Notes: generated from the sequence alone by a model not told the origin. Positions 25,565 to 35,046 are shown, numbered from the stretch's first letter. The stretch is 64,000 nucleotides of DNA from Pseudopedobacter sp038243635 (GCA_038243635.1 JBBSQW010000002.1:124001-188000), one strand, 5' to 3'. Translations and numbers: made by a program.

Positions 25565-27160
25565 ATGAAAGATATTTCCTCCATACTCATAACTTTTATG
25601 TTAGCTGTTTTTTTAGTTAGCGCTGGTTGCAAGAAAGATAAATTTGAATCAAAGGAGGAAAAACCGCCATTTACAACGGACAGAAATCAATTGACCAAAG
25701 ATTCTATGTTTTTGTATGCGAAGCAGGTTTTTTTATGGAATGATGAGTTGCCAAGCTATAGCACTTTTTCTAAAAAATTTAACTTTAACGCTTCGTCAGA
25801 TCATCTCAGCAATTTAAACGATGAGCTCTTTGCGATTACGCGTTACGGTAAAAATCCTTTAACAAAACTTCCCTATGAATACAATCCCGAAGACCCTAGC
25901 GACACAAAATATTCTTTTATAGAAGATTTAGTTGCTGACGGTAAACTCGCTTTTATAAAAAACTCAAAAAGCAATATTGATTTTAATGGTGAGGGAAATG
26001 ATTTTGGTTTTTCTGTAGTGTTATTCGAAGATGATGGAAGTAGAGGGGGGGCGAGATATAGTATTTTTACCCGTTTCACATCTCCAGGATCTCCTGCATT
26101 TGTAAGGGGTTTGAGACGAGGGGCGAAGATTGAAAGAATTAATGCTAGGGCTATAGGTACTAATTATTTTCAAGGTGAAAATGTGTTTATTGACAACGCA
26201 CTTGATCAAAACTCGATTGCAATTGCTGGAAAAAACTTAGATGGTTCGAGCTTCAATCTTACATTGAACAAGACTATATATAAAAGTAGCCCTATTTTTA
26301 AAGACACCGTTCTTATTGAGGGATCAAAAAAGATAGGTTATTTAGCTTACGCCCGATTTACCGATGACGAAAACTCAAATCTGCCACTGACTAATGTGTT
26401 TTCTAAGTTCTCTAGTGCTGGAGTTACGGATCTTGTGATTGACTTACGCTACAATCCGGGAGGATACGTGAGTACCGCCGAACACTTGATCAACCTGATT
26501 GCGCCAACAAGTTTAAACGACAAGTTAATGTTTGCCCAAACGTATAATAAGACTATGCAGTCGGGTAATGCAACCATTTTAAAGAACCAGCCTTTACGAG
26601 ATCAACAAGGTCAAATTGTTTACAGCGGAAATAGTGCCTTAAACTACTTCGACAACGAATTTTACTCGCTCGATGACAATAAAACCTTTTTTAGCAAAGA
26701 AGGCACATTAGACAACATTAGTAAAGTTGTTTTTATAACTACCGGAGGTACTGCTTCGTCAAGCGAATTGGTGATCAATAGTTTAAAGCCTTTTCTAACG
26801 GTTAAAACGGTGGGTTCAACTTCTTACGGAAAACCGGTGGGTTTTTTCCCCATCAGGATTGATAAATATGATCTTTACCTTTCCTCTTTTTTTACCACTA
26901 ATTCAAACGGTGAGGGCAATTACTTTGCAGGAATTAAGCCCGATGCAGAACGTGATGATGATGTTCGTAAAGGTTTTGGAGATCCTACTGAGGAATCTTT
27001 GTCCTCAGCTATTTTGTTTTTGACTGACGGTAAATTTACCGCCAACGCTACTGATAGAAAAGTTAATGGGGTTGGCGTAAAGGCAAGGAGTAATAATGTA
27101 TTAAAAATTTACGAACCAGCTGTTTTAAAAGGGATGATTGCAACTCCTAAAATTAATTGA
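25565..27160 (+). CDS. S41-family (C-terminal processing-like) protease lipoprotein
   Basis: A 531-residue lipoprotein: the signal sequence ends at LVSAGC (Cys24), so it is membrane anchored. An N-terminal helical region is followed by a PDZ-like segment (SPAFVRGLRRGAKIERINA, ~180-198). The S41 catalytic core follows, with DLVIDLRYNPGGYVSTA and the catalytic Ser, S398, in GGTASSSE. The nearby SYGKPVG supplies a Lys. It probably degrades or processes periplasmic or surface proteins or peptides. Close to the family norm for Bacteroidota S41 lipoproteins. Convergent with the DoxX gene. Confidence 0.88.
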   Translation: MKDISSILITFMLAVFLVSAGCKKDKFESKEEKPPFTTDRNQLTKDSMFLYAKQVFLWNDELPSYSTFSKKFNFNASSDHLSNLNDELFAITRYGKNPLTKLPYEYNPEDPSDTKYSFIEDLVADGKLAFIKNSKSNIDFNGEGNDFGFSVVLFEDDGSRGGARYSIFTRFTSPGSPAFVRGLRRGAKIERINARAIGTNYFQGENVFIDNALDQNSIAIAGKNLDGSSFNLTLNKTIYKSSPIFKDTVLIEGSKKIGYLAYARFTDDENSNLPLTNVFSKFSSAGVTDLVIDLRYNPGGYVSTAEHLINLIAPTSLNDKLMFAQTYNKTMQSGNATILKNQPLRDQQGQIVYSGNSALNYFDNEFYSLDDNKTFFSKEGTLDNISKVVFITTGGTASSSELVINSLKPFLTVKTVGSTSYGKPVGFFPIRIDKYDLYLSSFFTTNSNGEGNYFAGIKPDAERDDDVRKGFGDPTEESLSSAILFLTDGKFTANATDRKVNGVGVKARSNNVLKIYEPAVLKGMIATPKIN

Positions 27161-27196
27161 TGTTAAGATTGAGTGATTTAATTTCCCCACTGCTTT

Positions 27197-27655
27197 TCAG
27201 CCTTTAATTTTTATAGCCGAAAGGTATGTCCACCCAATGAAGAGCATTTGCAAAGGTATTCTAAACCACAGATAGCTCAGTCCATTCCCGGTAAATGTGG
27301 CGTTTTGATAATCCACTTGTTTTATGCCAGCATAGATGTTTGCAGGAAGGACAATTATTAAAAAAGCGATAAGTAACCAAGCAGTGGTAATTTGGTAATT
27401 TGGGATCAAGAGTCCAGCGGCAAAACCAATTTCCATCATACCCGTAAGATAAACAATTTCTGTTTTCAAAGGAATAAATTCGGGTATCATAAGAGACATT
27501 CCTTTGGTAAACATGAAATGGCCTAGGGCAGAAAATAATAACATTGCCGACATTCCTACTCTTGCAGCTAATGCCATTTCGAAGGTTTTCATAAATACCT
27601 TATTAGCTACTAAAGAAATTGCAAATACAGTAATTAAAACAAACAGAGGTTTCAT
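27197..27655 (-). CDS. DoxX-like membrane protein
   Basis: A 152-residue protein with four membrane helices and the DoxX pattern: helix 1 with a conserved Lys/Phe pair, GMSAMLLFSALGHFMF, then MMEIGFAAGLLIP and a charged linker. DoxX-type proteins are poorly characterised inner-membrane proteins, some linked to redox stress. It lies 57 bp downstream of a Crp/Fnr regulator on the same strand and is probably controlled by, or cotranscribed with, it. Confidence 0.75.
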   Translation of the reverse strand: MKPLFVLITVFAISLVANKVFMKTFEMALAARVGMSAMLLFSALGHFMFTKGMSLMIPEFIPLKTEIVYLTGMMEIGFAAGLLIPNYQITTAWLLIAFLIIVLPANIYAGIKQVDYQNATFTGNGLSYLWFRIPLQMLFIGWTYLSAIKIKG

Positions 27656-27712
27656 AAAGTTCTTTATCTTACAAAAATAGGGGTTAATCTCTACTGAAGC
27701 AATGAACCTAGA

Positions 27713-28285
27713 TTAATAAATACGCTTTCTTATCCTACTTAATGCTTGAGGTGTAACGCCGATGTAGGAAGCAATATATTTTAATGGAATCTGCTCAATC
27801 AGTCTTGGTTGGTGTATAAATAGATTACGATAACGTTGTTCAGCGTTTTCGTTTAGCAAAGAAATCTCTCGTTTAGATTTTTTAAGAAACAAATCCTCGC
27901 TCGCTTTTCGTCCGATTTTATTGCCTATTCCTGTTTCAGTATAGATTTCTTGAAGGTCAACATAAGATAGTTGCCAAAGTGTTGAATTTGTCAAGGTTTG
28001 TATTCGATAACTTGATTCTATGCGTGTCAAGAAGGAGTCGTAACCGCTTACAAAATCACCCGCAAAAGCGAAGGCAAATGTTAAATCATTTTCTAGTTTT
28101 TCAATGTACAAACGAATTACGCCTGTTTCAATAAACGAGAGATTGTTTTCAATTTGTCCTGTATTTAATAGAATATTTTTTTTTGGAAACTCCTGTTTTG
28201 AAAGTTTCGAAGAGAAAATCTGCCATTCTCGATCAGTCATTTTAATTGTTTTTTCAAAATGTTTTCGAATTTGTTCCATTTTCAC
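27713..28285 (-). CDS. Crp/Fnr-family transcriptional regulator
   Basis: A 190-residue regulator with an N-terminal cyclic-nucleotide-binding-like beta-barrel (residues ~25-120: KKNILLNTGQIENNLSFIETGVIRLY, broken here for length) and a C-terminal helix-turn-helix (IPLKYIASYIGVTPQALSRIRKR). The barrel lacks an obvious cAMP phosphate-binding RxS motif, so it is probably a Bacteroidota-type Crp relative with an unknown or no ligand. There are no Fe-S cysteines, which argues against an FNR-like oxygen sensor. The probable target is the DoxX gene 57 bp downstream. Confidence 0.88.
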   Translation of the reverse strand: MKMEQIRKHFEKTIKMTDREWQIFSSKLSKQEFPKKNILLNTGQIENNLSFIETGVIRLYIEKLENDLTFAFAFAGDFVSGYDSFLTRIESSYRIQTLTNSTLWQLSYVDLQEIYTETGIGNKIGRKASEDLFLKKSKREISLLNENAEQRYRNLFIHQPRLIEQIPLKYIASYIGVTPQALSRIRKRIY

Positions 28286-28335
28286 TTCTCCAAACTGCTG
28301 TAACTAACAGCAAATCGCTTTTTTAGCTTTTAAAA

Positions 28336-28367
28336 AGACTTACGAAGTTTAAAAGCTTCGTAAGTCT
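28336..28367 (-). terminator. Terminator hairpin after phosphoglucomutase (GACTTACGA-type)
   Basis: A 12-bp perfect inverted repeat, AGACTTACGAAG / CTTCGTAAGTCT, with an 8-nt loop; on the minus strand it is followed by TTTTT. The same GACTTACGA arm recurs in a hairpin at 41494-41522. Confidence 0.75.
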
Positions 28368-28392
28368 ACAAAAACGTCTTTAGTTAATAACA

Positions 28393-30129
28393 CTATACGG
28401 CTAAATCATTCATAATTGCGTCCACTTTTTCTTCTAACTCCTGATTTACTTTGTAGAAATCTTCTTTAGAAGCTAGCGGTTTATTAACGCTGCAATAGAA
28501 TTTAATTTTTGGTTCGGTACCAGAAGGGCGAGCAGAGATAATGCAGCCATCTTCCGTGATGAATTGTAAGACATCAGATTTTGGCAATGCAATTTCAGAT
28601 GAGGTACTATCAACCAAGTTTGTTTCTTTTCTTTGGCCGTAATCTTTTAAAGTAACCACTTTTGAACCCGCTAAGCTTTTTGGTGGGTTGTTTCTAAAAC
28701 GCTCCATCATGGCAATAATTTCTTCTGCGCCAGCTTTTCCTTTTTTAGTAATAGAAACTAGTTTTTCTTTGTAAAAACCGTATTTCACATACATGTCAAT
28801 CATGGTTTCGTATAAACTGCTTCCTTGGTCTTTGTAAAAGGCAGTCATTTCTGCAATAAAAGCGGCAGAAACTACCGCATCTTTATCTCTTACAAAATCA
28901 CCTACCAAATAGCCATAACTTTCTTCTCCACCTACAATAAAAGTCTCCTTACCTTCTAGCTCAGTCATAATCTGACCAATAAATTTAAAGCCAGTTAAGG
29001 TATTATAGCAAGTTACGTTTTTGGCTGCTGCAATTTTATCAATCAAATAGGAAGTAACAATTGTTTTAACCACGTACTCTTTGCCGGTAAATTTTCCTTC
29101 TTTTTCCCAAGCTTCTAACATGTAGTTAATCAATAAACTACCAGTTTGGTTTCCGTTCAATAATTCAAACTCACCTTTCAGGTTTTTTACTGCAATACCC
29201 ACGCGGTCAGCATCTGGGTCGGTAGCCATTACCAAATCAGCATCTGTTTCCTTAGCTTTTTTAAGGGCCAAGGTTAAAGCTTCTTTTTCTTCGGGATTTG
29301 GGTAAACAACGGTTGGGAAGTTGCCATCTGGTGTACTTTGTTCTTCTACTAAAATTACATTTTCAAAGCCGAAACGCTTTAAAGCAGGAGGAACTAAAGT
29401 GATACCAGTTCCATGTATCGGAGAAAAAACTATTTTTAAATCTTTCTGACGTTTAATAGCATCAGGAGAAACGGAAAGTGAAGTTATTTTATTGAGGTAA
29501 TCGTGGTCCATTTCTTCACCTATGTAAGAAATATTTTCTGGCTTTGCGTTAAACTTGATGTCATCAACGCTGGCAACTTTAGCCACCTCATCCATCACCA
29601 ATTGATCATCAGGTTCTACAAACTGCCCACCATCTTCGCCATAGGCCTTATAACCGTTGTATTCTTTTGGATTGTGTGATGCGGTTAACATCACACCACT
29701 TTTGCAACCTAACTCGCGTACCGCAAAAGAAAGCTCAGGAGTTGGACGCAATTCTTTAAAAAAATAAACATGAATGCCGTTTGCAGAAAAAACATCGGCA
29801 GTAATTTTACCTAAAACATCAGAGTTGTTACGACTATCATGCGCAATAGCAACTTTGATTTTTTCTCCGGGGTATTTGTTAATCAAGTAATTTGACAAAC
29901 CTTGCGTTGCAGCACCAATGGTGTATTTGTTCACACGGTTAGAGCCAGCACCCATAATTCCTCTTAAACCACCGGTACCAAATTCTAAGTTCCTATAAAA
30001 GGAATCTGTAAGTTCAGTTATGGAATTGCTATCTACCAGTGCTTGCACTTCTGCTTTTGTGGCATCGTCGTAGTTTCCGTTTAACCATTGATTTATTCTT
30101 TCCTGTGTTGCTTTATCTAATTGTTGCAT
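28393..30129 (-). CDS. Phosphoglucomutase/phosphomannomutase
   Basis: A ~578-residue alpha-D-phosphohexomutase of the PgcA type, converting glucose-1-P and glucose-6-P (or the mannose pair). FGTGGLRGIMG lies near the N-terminus, the phospho-serine loop is MLTASHNPKEYNG, the Mg-binding loop is TDPDADRVGIA, and GGEESYGY gives sugar specificity. The C-terminal ISARPSGTEPKIKFY binds phosphate. All four active-site loops are intact. The start is placed at ATG 30129 (MQQLDKAT) because a TAACTTTG -7 element lies upstream, inside the longer frame. Glucose-1-P links this enzyme to glycogen synthesis. Confidence 0.93.
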   Translation of the reverse strand: MQQLDKATQERINQWLNGNYDDATKAEVQALVDSNSITELTDSFYRNLEFGTGGLRGIMGAGSNRVNKYTIGAATQGLSNYLINKYPGEKIKVAIAHDSRNNSDVLGKITADVFSANGIHVYFFKELRPTPELSFAVRELGCKSGVMLTASHNPKEYNGYKAYGEDGGQFVEPDDQLVMDEVAKVASVDDIKFNAKPENISYIGEEMDHDYLNKITSLSVSPDAIKRQKDLKIVFSPIHGTGITLVPPALKRFGFENVILVEEQSTPDGNFPTVVYPNPEEKEALTLALKKAKETDADLVMATDPDADRVGIAVKNLKGEFELLNGNQTGSLLINYMLEAWEKEGKFTGKEYVVKTIVTSYLIDKIAAAKNVTCYNTLTGFKFIGQIMTELEGKETFIVGGEESYGYLVGDFVRDKDAVVSAAFIAEMTAFYKDQGSSLYETMIDMYVKYGFYKEKLVSITKKGKAGAEEIIAMMERFRNNPPKSLAGSKVVTLKDYGQRKETNLVDSTSSEIALPKSDVLQFITEDGCIISARPSGTEPKIKFYCSVNKPLASKEDFYKVNQELEEKVDAIMNDLAV

Positions 30130-30149
30130 ATAACTGGGTTTGTATAAAC

Positions 30150-30157
30150 CAAAGTTA
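30150..30157 (-). promoter_or_regulatory. -7 element TAACTTTG for phosphoglucomutase
   Basis: Minus-strand match to TAnnTTTG, 20 bp before the chosen ATG (30129). It supports the shorter start, since transcription would begin after the upstream ATG at 30171. No clear -33 box. Confidence 0.45.
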
Positions 30158-30308
30158 AACTTTACAGGCATTATCTAAAATATAATCTATTAAAATTATG
30201 GTGTGTTTTTTGTTTAAGTACATGCAACCCGTGGGTGGGTTTGGTCGTCTTTACATTAAGATGAGTTTACAAATTAATAAATCTCGTATATCAATTAAAA
30301 AGCATCAC

Positions 30309-30737
30309 ATGAAAAAAATCTCAATTTTAATAATAGGCTTAATGATACTTGGAGTATCAGCCTGTCGTAAAGTAACTAATGAATATTACACAACGCCAAA
30401 CCAAACTATTTTCACAACAGTGGCGGCTAATAGTTGGGTTAAATCAACCAATGGGGCTGACGAAACCTATTCGGCAGATATACCATTCGCTAATACTGAT
30501 ATTTATCAAAATGGTTTTGACGGAGTTTTGGTATACTTAAGTTACGACGGCGGTACAGATAATACAAATAGTACTTGGGAGCCAATTTCACAGACTTACG
30601 AGGGGCTTTCTTATAGGTATGTTGTTACACAGCAAAAAATAACTATACAAGTTCAGCCTTCTAGTGGTACGGGCGCTTTTACGAATCCTCCTGGATCTGT
30701 TAGAGCTAAAGTAGTGATGATCTTATCTGAGCAATAA
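30309..30737 (+). CDS. Small lipoprotein of unknown function
   Basis: A ~142-residue lipoprotein. The signal sequence MKKISILIIGLMILGVSAC ends in a lipobox with Cys at residue 19. The mature part is beta-rich with many Thr, Asn and Gly. Segments such as TVAANSWVKSTNGADETYSA and a proline/glycine stretch (SSGTGAFTNPPGSVRAK) suggest a small beta-sandwich. No family is recognised. The start is set at ATG 30309, where the signal begins; an ATG 37 codons upstream adds sequence unlike a signal peptide. A terminator hairpin follows. Confidence 0.75.
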   Translation: MKKISILIIGLMILGVSACRKVTNEYYTTPNQTIFTTVAANSWVKSTNGADETYSADIPFANTDIYQNGFDGVLVYLSYDGGTDNTNSTWEPISQTYEGLSYRYVVTQQKITIQVQPSSGTGAFTNPPGSVRAKVVMILSEQ

Positions 30738-30744
30738 TTAAATG

Positions 30745-30785
30745 ATAACTAAACGGAGTCTACTAGTTGGACTTCGTTTGGTTAT
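30745..30785 (+). terminator. Terminator-like hairpin after the lipoprotein gene
   Basis: ATAACTAAACGGAGTC pairs with GACTTCGTTTGGTTAT (16 positions, two G-T pairs, 9-nt loop). The T run is weak. Confidence 0.55.
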
Positions 30786-30792
30786 TTAAAAC

Positions 30793-31324
30793 TTATAGAA
30801 ATTGGTGTTTTGTATCTAAATATTTGAAGCTGACATCAAAGTCATACGCAGCTGTATTTTTTTTACAGATGTCTAAACCTAAAACCGATTCGTTTTTCTC
30901 TTTCCAATTGTTATAGAAAATCACGAGAACAATTTCTTCTCGCCAACGTCCAGTTCTGTTTCTTGGTAATAAACGCTACTTCTTCATGGGTTAATATTAC
31001 GTTCACGATGCTACGTTTTGGCGAGTAAATGAATTGCATTAATGTTAAATTTTGAACCAACTGGTCTATCCAAGTTTGGTCTCCTTTGAAAAATCTAGTT
31101 TCTGGTCTTGGGAATAGTAAATGTTGGAATTTAGCTTCTGCAAAGAAAAAAGTTTAAACTTTGCAGTGCGACTGAAACGGTTTGTAGTCAATAAACTTCA
31201 TCTTCAAACTCGAATTGTTGGTTTTTAATTTTAGGGAGAGATAATAAATGCTTATTATATTGGCTAGTTGTTTTGACACATCGTAAATCCGATCTATTGG
31301 CGCAGATTGATTGTTGCTGCGCAT
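30793..31324 (-). pseudogene. Decayed protein-coding gene, family not recognised
   Basis: On the minus strand a protein-like reading of ~175 codons can be followed from ATG 31324 (MRSNNQSAPIDRIYDVSKQ) through KMKFIDYKPFQSHCKV, an in-frame TAA (31154-31156), then FFFAEAKFQHLLFPRPETRF and VNVILTHEEVAFITKK. Near 30950-30965 it shifts frame and continues TGRWREEIVLVIFYNNWKEK and SVLGLDICKKNTAAYDF to a stop at 30793-30795. One stop and one frameshift break an otherwise normal-looking soluble protein. No domain was recognised. This explains most of the 865-bp gap between annotated genes; 31380-31600 shows nothing. Confidence 0.6.
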
Positions 31325-31602
31325 AAAACACCTAACCGTGGTAAATTTGTTTAATATACTGCGATATGTCTTTTACTGAGCTCAACTTTGCTCATTATAC
31401 AACTCCCTTTAAAATAAATACATCATTTTAAATCAAAAAGAAAAAAGCTTTTTGTTGCGCAATAGAAATTTAATAAGCGATAAAATTATATCCAACAGTT
31501 GGAAAGCGGAAAGGGAAATAAAATAGGCATTAGAGCGCTATTAATTAAACGAGATTGCTTAATTTTTTTATTGAGAAGTCAAATAATTTAGGTTGAAACA
31601 TG

Positions 31603-31863
31603 TTATAACCTAACCCACTTGAAAACTAAAATATTAATAAATAAAACCGCAGACCCTAAAAGGAATTGAAAAATATGGCCAAATGGTAAAATATTTAGTG
31701 ATATAACCCAAAACACGATGCTTACAACAGACAATACAAAAAGAAAAGCAGTATATACTTTCGATTTTAATTCTGTTGGTTTTGCTTGATTGTAAGAATT
31801 AAGAATTGAGAATTCCCCACCATAGTTTTCTGACTTAAAAAAGTGTTTGTTAATTGTATCCAT
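31603..31863 (-). CDS. Small two-helix membrane protein, hypothetical
   Basis: An 86-residue protein with a polar N-terminal half (MDTINKHFFKSENYGG...) and two hydrophobic helices (residues ~38-58 and ~62-82), ending FKWVRL. No family recognised. It stands alone between the decayed gene and the riboswitch region, with its own start ATG at 31863. Base composition is like the surroundings. Confidence is limited because it is short and unsupported by neighbours. Confidence 0.5.
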   Translation of the reverse strand: MDTINKHFFKSENYGGEFSILNSYNQAKPTELKSKVYTAFLFVLSVVSIVFWVISLNILPFGHIFQFLLGSAVLFINILVFKWVRL

Positions 31864-32074
31864 TTTGTTGAATTTTTATATAATTTATAAAGCCATAAGC
31901 ATACCAAGAATTGTTTGTAGCTCAACTTATTACCATTTAATGTTTAAACATGTTTAAATCCATTTTTGGACTTTTTAGATGTGCTAAATAGTCAACATAG
32001 CATACCCTCATTATATGCTATACGATGTATTGCAATTATAAGTTTTCAGTATTTCCTACTTGTAAATTTAATGT

Positions 32075-32082
32075 TACTTTTG
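32075..32082 (+). promoter_or_regulatory. -7 element TACTTTTG before the cobalamin riboswitch
   Basis: Matches TAnnTTTG and sits directly upstream of the riboswitch, so transcription would begin at its first paired bases. Confidence 0.5.
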
Positions 32083-32084
32083 CC

Positions 32085-32250
32085 GCTGTTATGGTTTTCC
32101 ACTTTGGTGGGGATTAAAGGGGAATAAGGTGTAAATCCTAAACTGTCCCGCAGCTGTAAGCTCTATAAAGTTTTTAATTATGGTCATGGTTCGATTAAAA
32201 GAATGGAAGGCCGAAAAACTAGGAGTAAGTCAGAAGACCTGCCTAGCGTT
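32085..32250 (+). promoter_or_regulatory. Cobalamin (adenosylcobalamin) riboswitch
   Basis: Contains the family's conserved blocks in order: GGGGAATAAGGTG, then AATCCTAAACTGTCCCGCAG with CTGTAA, and the B12 box AGTCAGAAGACCTGCC at 32228-32243. It precedes the btuB-like gene by ~110 bp. High B12 should lower expression of the receptor and probably of the DUF6580 gene behind it. Confidence 0.93.
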
Positions 32251-32358
32251 TATAATTCATAGCTTTCGGGGATTGAAGCTTTTGGGTGCGAACGTCTAAC
32301 CCGATGTTCTCATTTAAAATTCATTTCTGTTTGCGGTGGATCAAAAAATCACAACAAA

Positions 32359-34266
32359 ATGGAAAAGAAAAAAATGCTGATTGTAGCGGGTCTAGGACTT
32401 GTTCAGTTATCCCTCTCAACCGCAAATTTATTTGCACAAATCAAAGACAGTACTTACTTAAATGAAGTTGTGATAACTGCTTCCCGCTCTCCAAAAAAGA
32501 TTGGAGATATCGGAAAAATAGTTAAGATAATTTCAGCAGAAGAAATTGATAGAGCGCAAGGAAGAACTTTACCACAATTGCTTAACACCGTTGCAGGATT
32601 AACAATTGGCGGTAGCGGTAGCAATGACGGAAATGTGCAATCTGTATTTTTAAGAGGTGCAAGTACGCCAAATACGCTTATTTTAATTGATGGGATTGCA
32701 GTTAATGATGCATCAGGTATTTCTGGCGAGTACAATCTTTCAGCGATTGATGTTAGCCAGATTGAAAGAATCGAAATTTTAAAAGGTGCAAGCTCTACAT
32801 TGTATGGTTCTGATGCAGTTGCGGGCGTAATTAACATCATCACAAAAAAAGGAAACGGAAAGTTAACTGCAAACGCATTACTTTCGGCGGGTAGTTACGA
32901 AACTTATAAGGCTGCTGTTGGATTAAGTGGTCAAATTAATAAAACTAAAATCTCCATGAATTTATCGAATTTAGATTCTCGTGGGATTTCTGCAGCAGCG
33001 CCTAAAAATGCTACAGACAAATTTGAAAACGATGGTTTCAAACAATTGGCGTTTGGCTTAAATTTATCGCAATACGTTACAGATAAATTTAGCATTAACG
33101 GCGGTTTGCAAACAAACCGAAACACTGCCGATTATGACGGCGGAGCATTTAAAGATAACACGGATTACACCTATAACAAAACAGCAATATTAGCAAATGT
33201 AGGTGCTAAATTAAGCCTTCAAAAAGGGGAGTTAAATGTGTTTTTCTCTCAAAATCAGGTTAAAAATATTTTCGATAGCTATCCGTCAATCACTAATAAC
33301 GAAGGTAATATTTCCAATGCGGAAGGAATTTTTGTTTATCAGTTTAATAAGATCATTGGTTTAACATCTGGCGTAAATTATAAATTTACTAAAACAGAGC
33401 AAGAGTATATTGATCCTAATTACCCATCTGCTCTAAAGGCAGATAACCATATTTCAAGCGTGTATACTTCACTTTTTTTAAGTGAGGGTAACATTTTTAG
33501 AATGGAATTAGGTGGGCGTTATAATAAGCATAGCCAATACGGGGAAAACTTTACCTACACCATTAATCCGTCTCTTTTGATCAACCAACAGTTGAAATAT
33601 TACATTAACGTTTCTTCTGCTTACCGGGTCCCAAGTTTGTACCAGCTTAATTCTGCTTACGGAAATATTGCTTTACAGCCAGAAACATCTAGAACGTATG
33701 AAACTGGATTTGAAGGTGATTTTTTTGAAAGTAAGTTTACCTATACTGTTTCATTATTTGCGAGAGAAGGTAAAAACGTGATAGATATAGATCCAGTTTC
33801 TTATACTTACATTAACCAAAACAAACAAAACGATAAAGGGGTAGAAATAGAGCTTGGGTTTAAGCCTAACCAAAAATTGAGTTTTAATGCTTGGTATGCT
33901 TTTGTTGATGGTAAAGTTAAAAAAAGCGAAACAACACCAGAAGTTTTTAATTTATTTAGAAGGCCGAAAAACAGTGTTGGGGCTAACTTGGGTTATGCAT
34001 TTACACCTAAGTTTTACGCAAGTGTAACCGGTAGATGGAATGATACCCGAATAGATCAATATTATGATGAGGCTACCTTTAGCACTTTGTCCACCAACTT
34101 AAAGAAATACAGTAAAGTGGATGCGTATTTACAGTTTAAGGCAACTAAAGGTTTAACTATTTTTACTGATGTAAAAAACGTTTTTGATACTGATTACAAT
34201 GACTTTGCTGGCTATACCGCCAAAGGGATTAATTTTAATGCCGGATTAAGCTTTGCTTTCAGGTAA
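32359..34266 (+). CDS. btuB: TonB-dependent vitamin B12 receptor, BtuB-like
   Basis: A 635-residue outer-membrane receptor. Signal peptide at residues ~1-26, then a short TonB-box region (LNEVVITASRSP), the plug domain (LPQLLNTVAGLTIGG, FLRGASTPNTLILIDG, IERIEILKGASSTLYG) and a ~22-strand barrel ending in the aromatic FAFR. BtuB-like length and the upstream cobalamin riboswitch make B12 or a related corrinoid the likely substrate. Energy would come from TonB-ExbBD. It is probably cotranscribed with the DUF6580 membrane protein 36 bp downstream. Confidence 0.93.
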   Translation: MEKKKMLIVAGLGLVQLSLSTANLFAQIKDSTYLNEVVITASRSPKKIGDIGKIVKIISAEEIDRAQGRTLPQLLNTVAGLTIGGSGSNDGNVQSVFLRGASTPNTLILIDGIAVNDASGISGEYNLSAIDVSQIERIEILKGASSTLYGSDAVAGVINIITKKGNGKLTANALLSAGSYETYKAAVGLSGQINKTKISMNLSNLDSRGISAAAPKNATDKFENDGFKQLAFGLNLSQYVTDKFSINGGLQTNRNTADYDGGAFKDNTDYTYNKTAILANVGAKLSLQKGELNVFFSQNQVKNIFDSYPSITNNEGNISNAEGIFVYQFNKIIGLTSGVNYKFTKTEQEYIDPNYPSALKADNHISSVYTSLFLSEGNIFRMELGGRYNKHSQYGENFTYTINPSLLINQQLKYYINVSSAYRVPSLYQLNSAYGNIALQPETSRTYETGFEGDFFESKFTYTVSLFAREGKNVIDIDPVSYTYINQNKQNDKGVEIELGFKPNQKLSFNAWYAFVDGKVKKSETTPEVFNLFRRPKNSVGANLGYAFTPKFYASVTGRWNDTRIDQYYDEATFSTLSTNLKKYSKVDAYLQFKATKGLTIFTDVKNVFDTDYNDFAGYTAKGINFNAGLSFAFR

Positions 34267-34302
34267 GAATTCGTAATTTTACGCTTTCAAAACATAAAAA
34301 AA

Positions 34303-34878
34303 ATGTCTTTAAAAAACTTAAACGTTAGAAACTGGGTGCTTTTTCTAATCATATTGGTTGCAGCGGCAACACGTTTTATACCATTAATGGGCGATGCAAA
34401 TTGGTTTAATTTTACGCCGGTTGGTGCAATCGCTTTATTTGCAGGTACGCACTTTAAAAACAGATGGAAAGCTTATGCAGTTCCTTTACTGCTTTTATTG
34501 GTGAGCGATATTTTCATCAATTATATGTACACAGGTCAGTGGGGTGTGTTTTATAGCGGGTTTGCACTGGTTTACCTTTGCTTTGGCATCATGGTGTTTA
34601 TAGGTAGCCTTATTAAAAAAGTGAGCGTGGGCAGTGTGCTTTTAGCTTCGTTAGCAGGAGTGTTAATTCACTGGTTGGTAACAGATATTCAACCTTGGTT
34701 AACATCGCCAATGTATAGTAAAGATATTACAGGTTACTACCAATCTTTAATTGCTGCGATTCCGTTTGAGAAAAACTTATTATTAGGTAATTTAGTTTTT
34801 GGAGCGGTGTTGTATGGAGGTTTTGAATTGGCAAAATCCAAATTCCCTGTTTTACAAACAAATAAACAGATCGCGTAA
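34303..34878 (+). CDS. DUF6580-like integral membrane protein, B12-riboswitch operon
   Basis: A 191-residue protein with about six membrane helices (WVLFLIILVAAATRFIP, FTPVGAIALFAGTHF and others). It resembles DUF6580 proteins and, in overall shape, substrate-binding (S) components of ECF-type vitamin transporters, which also have six helices. It lies 36 bp after btuB with no terminator between, so it should be under the same cobalamin riboswitch. A role in corrinoid movement across the inner membrane is therefore a reasonable inference, not a demonstrated function. A strong terminator follows. Confidence 0.75.
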   Translation: MSLKNLNVRNWVLFLIILVAAATRFIPLMGDANWFNFTPVGAIALFAGTHFKNRWKAYAVPLLLLLVSDIFINYMYTGQWGVFYSGFALVYLCFGIMVFIGSLIKKVSVGSVLLASLAGVLIHWLVTDIQPWLTSPMYSKDITGYYQSLIAAIPFEKNLLLGNLVFGAVLYGGFELAKSKFPVLQTNKQIA

Positions 34879-34900
34879 AAGCAATAACATATTATTAGAG

Positions 34901-34937
34901 AGCGTCTCGGGATTTAGTTTTCGAGACGCTTTTTTTT
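34901..34937 (+). terminator. Rho-independent terminator of the btuB operon
   Basis: AGCGTCTCG / CGAGACGCT (perfect 9 bp, 12-nt loop) followed by seven T. Confidence 0.9.
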
Positions 34938-35046
34938 GATTATTTTTTCGTTCACTAAAACAAAAAAAAACGGGTCAATATTTGATATGCAGAGTTACTG
35001 AAGCCGGTCAGTTTTAACTCGCGATGTCTAAAAACAAGTCTTTAAT

